In this document: one piece after another, positions 42,530 through 54,757 of the stretch
How the letters are laid out: each line of letters begins with the position of its first letter
Numbering within the stretch: position 1 is the first letter of the stretch
From: Hansfordia pulvinata
Lineage: Eukaryota > Ascomycota > Sordariomycetes > Xylariales
Reading direction: 5' to 3'
Length of the DNA stretch: 64,000 bases
NCBI GenBank assembly: GCA_006538405.1
Contig: BJKQ01000003.1
Coordinates: 1-64,000 of the forward strand
Translations under genes and position numbers: made by a program
Notes under the pieces: generated by a model
Databases searched by the model: none
What the model was told of the DNA's origin: nothing
Seen by the model: only the letters and a program-made list of their open reading frames with translations

Positions 42530-45500
42530 TACGAGTACTCTTTCGGGATGGGCCGCCTGTAGGTAAGGTAACTAGAAATGACGGCGCAAGGCTCAAATAC
42601 TCGTACGCCATTAAGAAAGTCATGGTGCGGCGGGTAGAGGACTGTCGCGTCCAACTTGACCTGGCGTACCTGCCACGCATGGGCAGTACGAGTAGCAATG
42701 CCTTGTTCTTTTCCACTTTTCTTTTTCTTTCTCTTTTGCGCTCCTTGTCTCGATTCCCGGTTGTGAGAGCACACGATGAACTTTGTGTCACCGCCAGAAA
42801 TGTATCCAGCGAGTCGGACCTAAAACCAGGCTAAGCGAATGCGTGCTGGGGGTTCCGGATGCCGGATCGTTACCATACTATGCGGAGTACTCGTACTTGG
42901 GAAAACTCGAAATTCTGGGGGGGGGGGGGGGGGGGGGTTCAAGCGATGAACGTTGCAAACCCCCCGAATTTGAACTGCCCCCACTGGCCCCAGGGTCAGG
43001 GCATGGGGGCACACGCGTGCCCTTGTGGGATTGCTGCAGGATTCTGCGGGCTCTGGACAATTGGAGTGCCACGATGATAGGACGCTCGCCCATGAACCAG
43101 GGTGGATCTGGCAGCTAGCGACGCAGAGGCGATCCAGGCGGAGGTCGGAACGAATCGACGGCGTTCTGGACAATTTCAACCAGGGACCGACCTGGGCGCC
43201 AGGAACACCGCCCTCACGTGCCCTCGTCCCTCTCTCGGCACACAGGCCCGCGGCTGGTACCCGTTGTCTCAGCATCGAGACAAACCCTCTGCTTGCGATT
43301 ACGAGTGTTGCGATCAATGGCAAGCACGCTCCGTAGCGGGCACTGGGGAAGACATGATGCAATGGCTGGCTGTGCATCCCCACTTGGCCGAGTCGTTGGG
43401 CGGCCGACAGGCTGCCACGGCTGCCAACTCATCATTTACGAGTATGCGCCCGGGAAGTGGAAAGACGGTGGGACCAACCGACGAGTACTCGTAGCGAGGC
43501 GGTACGTGTCGTCTGCTGCAATGCTCGTTGGGGTATGAGATGAAATACCGGTACGAGGACCCGATGGCTTGCCAGGCATAACCACGAGCTCCTTTGCAAA
43601 GACGTCCCACGGCCCTGGATTGACGAAGTGCAAATGCTGGCACAAAGCAGAGAAATTTAGACGATGGGCGGCAAAGTGGGCTTTGATTTTCGTTCGCGAT
43701 AATCATGCTGGGATCGTGAAGCGGCGGCAATAGTGACAAGACGCACGGACTGAAGGCCCAGTGCCTAGGGATAATGACATTTGTCAGTGCTGCTCAAGAC
43801 TGGCTTCTCTTCGCATATTGTATGCCTTGCTACGAGTACGCTTGCTGCTTATGAACTGGTGTTCAAGCTGAAGAGCGCGGGAGACATCACCGGACCTGTA
43901 AGTCACTGTATCACACGTGTCTTCAGTGGCTCCGTGAGACCAATACGAGTACCAGGAGAGGGAAACCGAGAAGCAATCTTAACACCTGGGGAGTAGTGAG
44001 AAAAAGGAAATACCTAACGGAAGAACGAAAGAAACCCACGAACAGAGGATTCACGCACTCGTACTTGTACGTGGGGGTTACCATGCGTGCCATGGTGCAT
44101 GGCTACCACCTGCGAATACTCGTAGAGGGTCAGGAGTCAGTGCGTCAGCATCTCGTTTGTGCTCATCGGTGAATCGAGAGGAAATTGTCGGGGTTCTCCT
44201 GCTGTGGAGCAAAACGATGTGCTCGTAAGGAGGCACGGAGGCACGGAGGCTAGCACGACACTCCCCACACAACGGACACTCTAACGAGATGAACGGATAC
44301 CCGTACATCATCGAAAGGCCATCGCACGGACGAACTGCCAGGCGGAGCTCGTTAAGCGTAGTGAGAACCACAGGAACGTCTGCAAGCCAGTAAGCGATCT
44401 CTTTGTCGGCCTCTACACAAGAAACTTGCTGCCTTGGGTGCTTGGTTAGCCAGACCTCCTCAAGGCCAAGTTGCCATTAGCCCAGCTGGGCTGTGGGGAT
44501 TTTCCGGGACTTGGGACCTATCCGTGATTCTGTGTGTGTCTCGTTCCTCGATTAAGCCTAGAATATGGTTAAGTCTCCGTACTCGTGGAAGTTCTCTGCA
44601 TGTCGCTAAAAAGGCGCCCGGCAGGGCTGCAGATACTCCGCACACGGGTGCTACGAGTAATCAGCTGCTCACAGCATGGCAACTCCGTATGAGTAGGCCC
44701 CGTCGGCTTCGAAAACCCGCGCCAGTCAGAATTCGTAATCAGGATCCGACGCAGCATGATTGTCGGAGATGCTCCTTTCAAGACATGATGAAAGAAGGGC
44801 GCTTGTGCCATGGCAATACACTGGCATTACTGAAGCTGGCGAAGGGCAAGTGAAGGACGAAAATCGGTCCCTGGCGATGGCCGACGCAAGCTTGTGTCGG
44901 GGTACGCCCGCCCAGACACAGTACATGCGACTTGGTGCTGTCTCGCTCGGAAGCTCAGCTGTGAGTTTCGGCTGTCTGGGAGATATTCGATTCGCTTACC
45001 CGCCTTGTCAGCTCCAGCCGCACTCGTGAAGCGGCCGCGGCCGAGGGATCTTGGTGTCGAGAGGTGCGCTGAGGGCTGTACGGGATAGAACCTTGGGGAC
45101 GAGATAGACCAGCTTGGGCGCTCGTGGGTAATCTTTCATGTTGGAAAGTTGGATGAAGTCTTCATAGCCCGCCCGGGAGTCGACGTGCCACTACCGCATC
45201 GTAGCCTACCCCGCCTTGAATGAGGGCATCGAGGCTGCTTGGAGACCGCTCGAACATTCCAAAATGAACCCGCTGCTCGGGGGTGGGAGGCACAGGCCGA
45301 GTGTGCCGTCCGGCGAGGCGCTGGCTCGGCACGCCATGCTCACTCCCTGTGGGACTCGTAGGCAAATGATCGACCGATTCGTCGGTCTGAAGAGCCCGCA
45401 GAAGAGCGAGCCCGGGTCGGCTGCGGGACCGAGTGGCTGTGTGAGGGCTGAGGTGGTACGAGAAAGTCGACAGAGGCGAGGTCCGGGAATCGAGCGATGA

Positions 45501-46170
45501 GCCTGGCCAGGACAGCCGGCCGAGGTCGAAACGGTAATACTCGTAAGATGGTGACGGCCCGCCGCCAGGCTTGAAAAACAGACGGGCCCAATATTTGTCG
45601 GGCTCAGTTTACATACGGGGACTGGCAACTTACGGAGTGCAAGACGTGGGCTCGTGAGTGCACAGTACTCCAGAGATACTTGTTGGACCGGCGTAGCCCT
45701 CGTGTCTGTCTGGACATGTTGAAGTACTCTAATCATACTTGTCCGGCGCAGCGTCTTTCGCCTTACGTACACGTGCCGTAATGGAAGAAACCCCATCCGA
45801 GTATACGCTATGTACTTCTGGGTAAGGACTGCGGCCTAACTCGCTGAGCTCTGGCGAAGCGACTACTTTCAATATACAGGGCTTTTGTGAGCTAGGATGA
45901 TCACGGCCTCCAATGAGATGCCGCGCTGAAGCATGATCTGAACCTGGTCAAGCCGGAGCTGATTCCCGGCCGGTGCATCCTTGGGGAGACATAGGGACAC
46001 ACGAGTGGCCGGAACGGACTGGAATCCATCCAACATCCATGGAAGGCTTCCCAGCTTGGGGCAGAACATACTTGGGTAAGTAGATGAACATGACCAGACC
46101 AGACGCTTCATTCCTCCCCCAGTGACCGAGGTCTGTCGCTGGGGATATTCGAAGTAATCTGGTACTCGTA
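42530..46170. repeat. TACGAGTA octamer cluster
   Basis: TACGAGTA or its complement TACTCGTA starts at 42530, 42598, 42687, 42888, 43437, 43486, 43831, 43944, 44117, 44652, 45538 and 46163. For even base composition about 0.1 would be expected here. The flanks are not conserved, so this is a dispersed word and not a tandem repeat. Confidence 0.85.
42917..42937. repeat. Run of 21 G
   Basis: Twenty-one consecutive guanines, next to a TACTCGTA octamer. It may form a G-quadruplex; length is prone to sequencing error. Confidence 0.8.
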
Positions 46171-46599
46171 CGTGCACCGACCTCCGCGTACTACGTCCTC
46201 ATAGTACCCAGGTACTCCGTAAACGCCCCTTTGGCCTCTAACGGCGGCCCACATCAGCGGCAAGCAGGTACGCGAGGCTCGGCCAGGAAGCCTTCCGTCA
46301 GGGCTGGGGGCCAGTGACCCGCGCCAAGTCTCTCCTGGCAAACAGATTGCCCTCAGCCATGGCCGGGTACCTGAGGCAACCTTTATCCGCGTTGGGCTGA
46401 CCCGTATTTTCATCAGGCACATGGATGGGTGCACGGGTACCTTTGGGTCTGAGGCGTGGACCTGCCCGAGGCCCCCCTTCCCAAAGGCTCGTAGGCCCCC
46501 TGTACCACGAGAGGGCTTAGCAGTACCTGACGAGCGGCGGCTAACACCCGGCACGCGAGGTACCGGCATTGTTCCGTAGTGCTGCTAGGTGGTGCGAGC

Positions 46600-47988
46600 A
46601 CATCTAGGAAAGGTACCTGTATGCCGGGCTTACATGTACCTAAAGATAGGTACCGGGCAGGAGCGCTCCGCGACAGCGCCCGTCAGCCCAGGCCCTGTCG
46701 TGCCGTCGTCATCACTCAGCAAGTCTGCATGTGCCGTGCGCTGCTTCCAAGGTTCCGGCGCAGCCCTGCACCTGCAAGTTGGCTCCGTCCATCCATCTCC
46801 AGTTGCGTCTCGCCAGTCTCCTCCCGCCTCGCCCATGCCCACGACATCTAGCTGCGCCTGCGACTGTCATCAACCTCAGTTACTGCTCCGCCATCCATCC
46901 CGACCGACCGACCAAGGCCACACCCATCGCAACCACAACACCAGCATCCCATATCCATCGCCGCCCCTGCACCACGGGAGCCAACGAATCGCCCTTCATC
47001 TGACCGCTCTGCCTCGGACTGCACGATAGACACATTACACACGGCATCTGCAACAACTACCGCTCTCGCCCCAAGCACACGAATTTGCCTATTTGTTCGC
47101 ACTCGCTCGGCACGTGCGCGGCTCGCCACCTGCGCTCGCCCGGTTGGCTCGCACATCTTCCTGCAGTGGTTTTGCTGCAACGCCTGTCCGACGTACACTG
47201 TCGCCTGGCGACACACGCCCGCGCCGGCTCGCCTCGCTGTCGTCCTGCGTCATTGCTGTCCCGGCTCACCCGGCTGATTGGTGCACCTCGCCGATGATCA
47301 CCCACCGCCCGTCCACGTCTCTCACTATCTGCTACGTGTGCTGCCATTCTAATTGTCAATCTGGTCTCCGCTCAAGTGTGTGAACGCCGTCGAAGTGCAT
47401 AGATCTATTAGCCCACCATTCGATCGCCTCGTATTCTTTGGCGACCACTTCGTCCAGCAATCCGACTTACCGTTGGCGCAACTCGCCAGTTCTTCTTTTC
47501 GCCTGACCCCAGATTCCTAGGTCCGCCTCTGACGAGTATCAACCAACACTTGCGCCCGTGTCGATCGCCCGCTTCCCCAGAGCTACTCGAGATCCTTCCG
47601 CCCTCCACTACGGACTGTCTGATCCTTTCTGTTCCAATCTCTTTCAACCACCCACCGGCCTTGACTGCTCCCTGGCCGTCTCGCAGCCATACCTGTCACT
47701 GGGTTTTCCGATTTTGCAACATCATGCGCGGCCCTTGCTGCCCTGCTATCAACACATCTGCCTGAACCCGCCCTTCACATCCTCGATCGGGCCATTACCC
47801 CTTCTCGCCGTCGCCGCCACCGTTAGTTGGTTCGACGGCGACCCTGGGTCCGCGTGCTGGAATGCGTGGCCCGGCAGGGCAAGCTCACCCTCTCGACACA
47901 TTTTCACATCGCGTTGCCGACCCGTTCCACACCTGTCGACGCTTAAGATTCAAGGACAGCCTTGATCGTACGCAGAACCGCGTATACC
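46600..47988 (+). promoter_or_regulatory. Pyrimidine-rich promoter and leader of Vac7
   Basis: The 1.4 kb before the Vac7 start is CT-rich, with repeated CCATCC and CTCGCC words and no coding potential of its own. Such leaders are common upstream of large conserved fungal genes. It marks the border between gene-poor accessory DNA and the core genome. Confidence 0.45.
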
Positions 47989-50817
47989 ATGGCCACGGAT
48001 TCGGCGGCTACTGCGCCCGCCATGGATGCCAGCATTTCAAGCCTGAATTCCGCCGACAATGATGCCTCAGCAACGTCAAGTGCGAATATTGATTCACAAA
48101 ATCCGAAATGGGCTTCTACGACTACATCCGTTGCTGGCTCGCCGCTCCCTTCTCGCGACCCATCTCCGACAAGGCCACGAGCCCGGTCCACGAAACAGTC
48201 CGCTCGGCCGTCAGCGTCGCCACACCAGCCTCGCAAGAACGGCGGCCACGATGCAAGCCCGTCTCCTTCGCGATCCAGGACCAGCATTCCCACACCCTCA
48301 GCAGCCGCCAAAGGTCAGCTGTCTGCGGCCACGACCCCTCCGCTGCCTCCTCCTCAACGCACGTCAGACCTCCCCCTGCGCGCACCTGCCCCTTTGAAGC
48401 CCTCACATCTTGCCGACTGTAAAGATGCCCCGAGGTGGCCCGTCTCTCCGCGGTTAAAGTCCCCCCCGCCAACGTTGACGAAACCCCTCAATCCGCCAGC
48501 TCGCAAGATGGAACCAGAACCACCCTCGATCAATGTACAGCGAGCTACGCCGTCGCCACAAGTCGAAACGTCGTCCCAGAATGCCTCGGACAGCGATCCA
48601 GACGAATCACAAGCGGCGTCGGGCACGAAAACGCCGGCACGCAGCGGCTCTTCCGCTCTGGAGACAGTTCATGAGGCCAGTCAGCCTAATACGCCGCAGC
48701 CTGGCGTCGACGCAGCCATCGAAAAGCTCACGGAATCTGTGTCTGCCGATTCGCAGTCCGATACCAAGTCACAAGCCCCAGCACAGAAGAACTGTGCCAC
48801 CAAAAATACCGCCAGTGGTCCGAACAGCGAAAGCAGCAGCGACAGTGGAAGTGTCAAGGCTGATCCAAGGCGGAATCCCAACTCAACAGGGCCTCCCCCT
48901 TCTCTCCACAGCCGCCAATCTAGCTCCGCCCTCAAGTTTGGTGCCAGGGGGCAACAGACTTCCGGCGAAAGCTCCTCGCGAAATATGACCGTCGAGACGG
49001 AGGAAGTTACTAACATGAGCAAGTTATCATTGGCACCGACTCCCGGCACCCAGGGTACCAACGGGACCCTGAGGACCAAGCCCAGCACCGAAACGATAAA
49101 GCCCAAAAAAGAGAAAAAGAAGCATCCTCGGAAACCTGCCTCGGTTGCCTCGGGCACTGGTGAGAAACCTCGTCTCCTTTCCACGGCCCATCTTCGCCAC
49201 AGCCGTTCGATCAGATCAATTTCCCCCACATCTTGTCGTTCGCCCATCATGACAACTGGCCAAGGGTCGCTCATGGTGGATGGCGACGTCGTCATGGCAA
49301 ACCCGCGCCAGCTAGCGCAGCTCTCAGAGCCGGTGCGATTGTCATCGCGGACGGCCAGCATTACTTCCCATGTGACCCAGTTACTGACCAAGAGCCCGCG
49401 CTCAGCTTCCTCAAAAGCAGATATCTTCGAGGCCAAAGTGGCCAGCGCCGTTGAGGAGGCGAACTCCTCAGACTCGGACGAAACATTTGTTTACGACTCC
49501 AATCCTCCGGATGCTGGAGATAGGCCCCGTCGGTTCCACTCCCGCACGCCGAGTGCCACATCAATGGCCAGTCAGGCTGACCGTAATGGCCTGCGATCGA
49601 TTCACGGCGTCATCGAGAACGGACCTGCCAACCTGCCTGCCAAGAAGAACCTGAAGTTCTCCAACACGTACAGCACTCACAGTGCGGAGAGCCCCAACCC
49701 TGAAGATGATGGTAGCGGTACGGGTCGGAGTAATAACGGCTCAGGTCGGGGCACTGGTCGTCACTTGCACCACCACAGCCGCTGGGGCCGACAGAACGGC
49801 GGCAATCATCTTTCTCTCTTCGATAACGAGTCGCCTTTCCCCTCCGCCTCAACCACTGCGCGGTCCAAGCTCTCCGGAACCAACTCGGGTCGTTCATCTA
49901 ATCCCCCGAGCCCCAGGTTTCCTCCAAACCGCAGTTGGATCAACAACGCAAGACGCCACCAGCACCAAGCACCCCAATCCTACGACATGGACGATACAAC
50001 CACAGGTGCGGACGATGAGAGAACGCCTCTGCTCGTGAGTGGTACTGTTCGGTCCCCTCGCGCGATGAGGAGTCGCCGGAGTCCACTCAACCGTAACCTC
50101 GAGGCCCAGTCCTACCAGCGACGGCCCTCTTTCTTGAATCGTTTCGCTAGCTGCCTTGTGCTCACAGTCATGGTCTTGCTCGTCATCATCAGCGCCATCG
50201 GCTTCATGTTCGCGACCTCCCAGCCACTTTCGGACATCGAGCTGATGGAGATCGATAACATCATTACCAGCGAGCAAGAGCTTATGATGGACATTGCCGT
50301 TCGCGCACACAACCCCAACGTGGTGGTGGTGACCATCGATTCTGCTGATCTAGAAGTTTTCGCGAGGTCGCCCCATGCCGGCACTGATTCGGAATGGTGG
50401 CGTCATCCGCAAGATGCTCTGGATCACAAAGACCGTCACGCAAACATGGTCGATGATGATGCGCCTAAGGATGACTCACAGCCCAACATGCGGCTTGGAA
50501 ATATCCTCAGATTCGATAGCCCCTTGACATATGAGGGCGCGTTTTTCCAGTCCGGCATCTCGACAGCCACTGGATCCCTGCGACTCGTCCGCCCCGGGAA
50601 CGACACTGATGGCGGCTCTGAACGGTGGGAGCGGATCATGGCCGACGAATTCACTTTGACCATCAAAGGGGTGCTGAAATACACGCTTCCCCTGAGTCAG
50701 AGAATCCGCAGCGTTTCCATCTCGGGGAAAACCTCAGTGAAGCCCGATTCTACCGATGGGCCACCTACCAAAGGCAACTCCTCTGATGTGGGGATCCTTG
50801 CCCGGCGGTCCCGATAG
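47989..50817 (+). CDS. VAC7: Vacuolar segregation protein Vac7
   Basis: An intronless frame of 942 residues from ATG 47989 (TACCATGGCC). The first ~700 residues are low-complexity, Ser/Pro/Thr-rich and probably disordered. A single membrane segment lies at residues about 719-741 (CLVLTVMVLLVIISAIGFMF), followed by a conserved lumenal domain starting SQPLSDIELMEIDNIITSEQELMMDI. This architecture is that of Vac7, an activator of the Fab1 lipid kinase complex that makes PI(3,5)P2 on the vacuole membrane and controls vacuole size and inheritance. Only the C-terminal part is well conserved in the family. It is the first core gene on the centromere side of the accessory region. Confidence 0.88.
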   Translation: MATDSAATAPAMDASISSLNSADNDASATSSANIDSQNPKWASTTTSVAGSPLPSRDPSPTRPRARSTKQSARPSASPHQPRKNGGHDASPSPSRSRTSIPTPSAAAKGQLSAATTPPLPPPQRTSDLPLRAPAPLKPSHLADCKDAPRWPVSPRLKSPPPTLTKPLNPPARKMEPEPPSINVQRATPSPQVETSSQNASDSDPDESQAASGTKTPARSGSSALETVHEASQPNTPQPGVDAAIEKLTESVSADSQSDTKSQAPAQKNCATKNTASGPNSESSSDSGSVKADPRRNPNSTGPPPSLHSRQSSSALKFGARGQQTSGESSSRNMTVETEEVTNMSKLSLAPTPGTQGTNGTLRTKPSTETIKPKKEKKKHPRKPASVASGTGEKPRLLSTAHLRHSRSIRSISPTSCRSPIMTTGQGSLMVDGDVVMANPRQLAQLSEPVRLSSRTASITSHVTQLLTKSPRSASSKADIFEAKVASAVEEANSSDSDETFVYDSNPPDAGDRPRRFHSRTPSATSMASQADRNGLRSIHGVIENGPANLPAKKNLKFSNTYSTHSAESPNPEDDGSGTGRSNNGSGRGTGRHLHHHSRWGRQNGGNHLSLFDNESPFPSASTTARSKLSGTNSGRSSNPPSPRFPPNRSWINNARRHQHQAPQSYDMDDTTTGADDERTPLLVSGTVRSPRAMRSRRSPLNRNLEAQSYQRRPSFLNRFASCLVLTVMVLLVIISAIGFMFATSQPLSDIELMEIDNIITSEQELMMDIAVRAHNPNVVVVTIDSADLEVFARSPHAGTDSEWWRHPQDALDHKDRHANMVDDDAPKDDSQPNMRLGNILRFDSPLTYEGAFFQSGISTATGSLRLVRPGNDTDGGSERWERIMADEFTLTIKGVLKYTLPLSQRIRSVSISGKTSVKPDSTDGPPTKGNSSDVGILARRSR

Positions 50818-52116
50818 GGCTGACTCACCAGAATTTCTTTCCTTTGTCTCTTGCTGTATTCTGTATAACGAGCGAGCTGCTGGCATTGCGCGCGGAGCCA
50901 CGGGCGTTGGATCAAGACTATTCCGCTGACAAGCGTTCGGGAGTGAGCAAGAGACCTGGCATCAACGTGCGTCGACATTAACACAGGTCGTCGCGCCGTG
51001 ATCCTTCTTTCTCATATTCATGGCCCGGTATCTGGTATCTGATTTACTTCGAGGAAAAGAGACTGGATCATGATTTGGCGAACAGACCGCCACAAGGTTG
51101 CGAATTGATTTTTAATCTTTTATTAGGGATATCATTGCGGGCGACGGTTGATGGTTTTATCATGGCGGAGAGGTTTCTGAGCGAGCCAGTTTCGCTCTTG
51201 GGTCCCTTTCCATTTCCGTTGCTAACCTTGCCTTCCAAATTTGAGAGGTCAGGAGCAAAGTTTCTTTTACGATGACGAGGGCACCAACTAGACATAAAAA
51301 AGCGCGCCAAAAGCGGCGGGGCTGGAGCGATCGATTACCCTGGTGGCAGACACAAGCCACCAAGGCCCCGTGAGGAATATACATATCACGAATGTTACAA
51401 TAACTTCCCTATCACGAAGTCGCTCCCTGAACCGTCTGTATCCCTCGGCCGTCCTAATTTCGCCGAGCACATCTCCCTTACAACGGGGCCTGCGCCCAAA
51501 TCTCATTCCCATCGTTCCCTGATTCGACGTCTGGGCCTCGGAAAGACGCAGCTTGGTGAACAGCGGTCTGAAAAGCGCGAATCCAGCAGACGCTGGTTCC
51601 AAGCGCTTCCTACAAGACGCTTACTTCTCATAATATGGCACCATCGTCGACGCGCCCACGGAAACGGAAGTCGATACCCAAACGTAGGAAACAGGAGGCC
51701 GAGGCGGCGTTGGGATCTGTGTTGCCACATCGAATGATGGTATTGTTCCCATGTTGGTCTACCGTATGCATATCTCTTTGGAGGTGGTCCAATACGCAAT
51801 GGCGATTACGGCCCTCTCCTTTCAGTTAGTGCATCAAGCAATGCCAAGAGCTCTGTCAAACAGCCTGAGTACAATGCTTGTGCGGGCCGTTGGGCCAGCA
51901 GCTTACTCGTCGCGGCGGCACCGGCCTCCGACAATTGTTGCCGGCAGGAATGTCGAATCACAGACCGTCTTGTCAAGGACATCGCTCGATCCAAGGCAGC
52001 GGATTCTTCTCGCAACGGTGCTGTGTGGCTTCTGATTTACCAGCGACGTGCCCAGCAGCACACACTGCGACGTCTCTCGGATGAGACGTTGGAACAATGT
52101 TCCCGTCAAGCTTCTT
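50818..52116. other. Convergent intergenic spacer
   Basis: 1.3 kb between the ends of Vac7 and the Mediator kinase. No gene supported. Confidence 0.5.
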
Positions 52117-53633
52117 TCACGCGCTTGACAGGACGGGCAAGGCTGTCGTCTGGCATTCCTGAGCGCTTTGTCCCGGCAAGCTGCCAGTGCGAATGTCGTT
52201 GTCGTCTTGGCTGACGCGTCGCTGGGGATATGACGTCTTGAGGCCTTCGAAGCAGTTGGCGCTCAGCGATGCTGTTACCCCGCCGCTTCCGCCGCTGCCG
52301 CCCGTGAAGAAAGGGTGTTGCAGAGCCTGCGCTGCCGTGAGGCGCTTGTCTGGATCGTACTCAAGCAAGCCGGCTAGAAGTTTGTAGCCGTCAGCGCCCA
52401 GCGCGGCGAGGCTGCTGGCCCCTGTTGACGCCGACGGTGTCCCGATTGTGCTGTAATACCACTTCTCCAGCCGGCTGGTGGTTGCAGCCGAGGCCGACTT
52501 TTGCCCAGGATGAAGCATGGATCCATGCGCCGAAGGCTGCATAGTGCAGAGTGCGTTGTATTCGGGCATGCTGGTGAGATGAGGCCAACGATCTTTGGTT
52601 GGGACGCCCATGATGTCAATTATGCGTTGCATCTGATTGCGCTGGAAAGGCACCGTTTTCTTGTCCATTTTTGCTTCCTCTCCCTTGAAGATCGGCCGAA
52701 GGGACAGGAGCTCGGCGAAGATGCAGCCGACAGCCCACATGTCAACCGCGGGGGTATAGTGACGACTGCCAAGGAGCAGCTCAGGTGCTCTGTACCAGAT
52801 GGTCACGACGACCTTATCTCCCGAAAACAGCGAGTAAAGAGGTTTGTGGAAAAGACGGGCCAGGCCCAGGTCCCCGACTTTAACGCGGCCCGCAGAAGTG
52901 ACCATGATGTTGGCAGGCTTCAGGTCACGGTGCAGGACCCAGTTGGAATGAAGGTACTGACAACCATTGAGAAGTTGGAACATGATGCTGCGGACAGTGG
53001 CGGGCGGTATGGGCTGGCGTAATTGCTGCATGTGGTGATGGATGATCTGCAGCAGGTCGTGCTCGGCGTACTCGAACACCATGAAAATGCACTTTTCCTC
53101 GAGAATGATTTCGACCAGCTTGATGACGTTGTCGTGCGACAGCTCCGAGCACAGGGCCATCTCGCGAATGGCTGACTGGGAGATTCCATTGTACTGGATC
53201 TGCTCGCCCTCTTTGTCGGGCTTGAATTTCTTGATGGCGAACTCTCCTGGTTGGCCCTGCCGCCCCAGGGCTTTGTAAACTCGCCCGTAGGTTCCGCTGC
53301 TGATGAATCCTACGACCTTGTATCGGTCCATCACCCGGACTTTGGATTGGTAGCCAACATGCCCACCTCTATCTGTTGGTTCTAGTAGTCAGGTAGACTT
53401 GAAATCAGCCAGGTCCATCCGCGGTGCGGTATCATCACGCGGGGTGCCGCTGCATAAGAAGCTGGAACTGGGGCAAAGCGCTGCACTCAGAGGCGGGATG
53501 TCGTACCTTCGAAGGATGCCTGCACACTCCTTTTGGAGGAGACCGCGGGATGCTGCTGCTGGGGGGGCACGACGGACCGCCCAGAGGCCGAGTTCGGGCC
53601 TGAGGCGGCCACGGAGGATGGTGGGTTGCTCAT
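52117..53633 (-). CDS. SSN3: Mediator kinase Ssn3/Cdk8
   Basis: Exon 1 (53633-53507) encodes a Ser/Gln-rich leader and exon 2 (53372-52117) the kinase; a 134-nt intron separates them, giving 460 residues. At the junction the family motif [16 protein letters not shown] appears, supporting the splice. The glycine loop is [10 protein letters not shown], the cyclin-binding helix SQSAIRE (residues about 107-113, the SMSACRE equivalent), the catalytic loop [10 protein letters not shown] (D192), and the metal site DLG (D210) in place of DFG, as in fungal Cdk8. It pairs with cyclin C in the Mediator kinase module in the nucleus and phosphorylates RNA polymerase II and regulators. Single-copy core gene. 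Confidence 0.95.
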
Positions 53634-54757
53634 TGTGGCGGCCGGAGCGGGCGGTCCGGGCCACGCAACAGACAGACCAACCGCGCCGAAGCTCACGATC
53701 GATGAATCAAACGTCTCCGGGCAGAGCCGGAGAGTATGGCCAGTGCGGAACCGGCTGGGGGGCGCGATGGCGTGCAGTACCGTCGCGAGGAGAGAAGCCT
53801 TAGATCTGCGCGGCCTGAATCGACCCTCAGTCTCTGGCTGATGATGAGTCGACAGAAGCCTGTAAATCGATGGCTGCGCCGATGGCACCGGTAGAAAGGG
53901 CGCCAGATCCAAACAACTGAGCAACACAGCGGGATGTCTCGGTTATTCTCTGTTGAGCTAGCGAGGTAGCAGAATGGCCGAGATGCTCTCAGTCGGCTGG
54001 CTTAACACAACAGGCGCCAGCGCTATGATCCTCAGAGACAGCCGTAAGAGCTAGATGCTCAATGCGATTGAAGCCGGTCGGCGACCGGATATAGAAATAT
54101 CCAAAGGGCGATGTGGCGTTTGGCGGATGAGATGGAGGCCAAAGTATTCAGTCTGATGAATTGTCTTTGAGAACGGACGGACGGCGCTGGAGCGGGCCTC
54201 GCCGGATGCCGGGGCATCGCCCAAGGAGGTTGGTAGGCGGTAGCGACGCACAGCTAGCAGGGCTAAGCAGGGCTACCCACTACCTAGTACCCTAACCCGG
54301 CCCTGAGTTCGGGCTCACAGTCGAGGAACATTAGTGGGTCCGGGGCTGTGGATGTACTCGTCCTCAAGTGCATCAAGTGCATCCATACCTAACTTGATTC
54401 CGAGGCCATCCATCATATCATTGACATTCTCAATCTACGCAAATAGGGAGTCCTTTCATCCGCAGCTGGGTCACCCGGTGCAAGGACATACTCGATGAGC
54501 ATGCTGTGCAGAGATCCTACTACAATATCCGGGGAGCGACCTCTTGACCATCTTCGTCACAATCATGCTTGCATTTCGTCTTCTAGAACGCTTTTTTTTT
54601 CTCATATAAATGTTGAGCGTTGTTTAAACAAAGATTAAAAACAAGCAGCGTGTACGTCCGCACAAGCTGAGGATCCTTTGCCCGTCACGCTTAACGGTGT
54701 GGTCTTTCACGGCCGCTCTGGCTGCCTCTCCGCCTTGCCGCTTCCCGTGGCCAGCCA
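53634..54757. other. Intergenic spacer
   Basis: Upstream of SSN3 and downstream of ARP2; no gene supported. Confidence 0.5.

Larger units (their letters stand above)
40794..46599. other. Gene-poor block rich in TACGAGTA octamers
   Basis: Nearly 6 kb with no convincing gene. Frames here are short and are crossed by unrelated frames on the other strand. Twelve TACGAGTA/TACTCGTA octamers lie between 42530 and 46170, and a 21-G run is at 42917-42937. Confidence 0.6.

Noticed and set aside
42820..43383. 187-residue minus-strand frame containing a proline run
   Set aside because: The proline run is the translation of the 21-G tract; the frame is an artefact of it.
45206..45796. 196-residue minus-strand frame in the gene-poor block
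   Set aside because: No domain, signal peptide or splice support, and competing frames of similar length on the plus strand.
53969..54010. AGAATGGCCGAG, resembling the D-arm of a Leu/Ser tRNA
   Set aside because: No matching T-arm or acceptor stem within tRNA distance.
54290..54298. Internal CCCTAACCC, a possible interstitial telomere repeat
   Set aside because: Only one and a half units; expected by chance.
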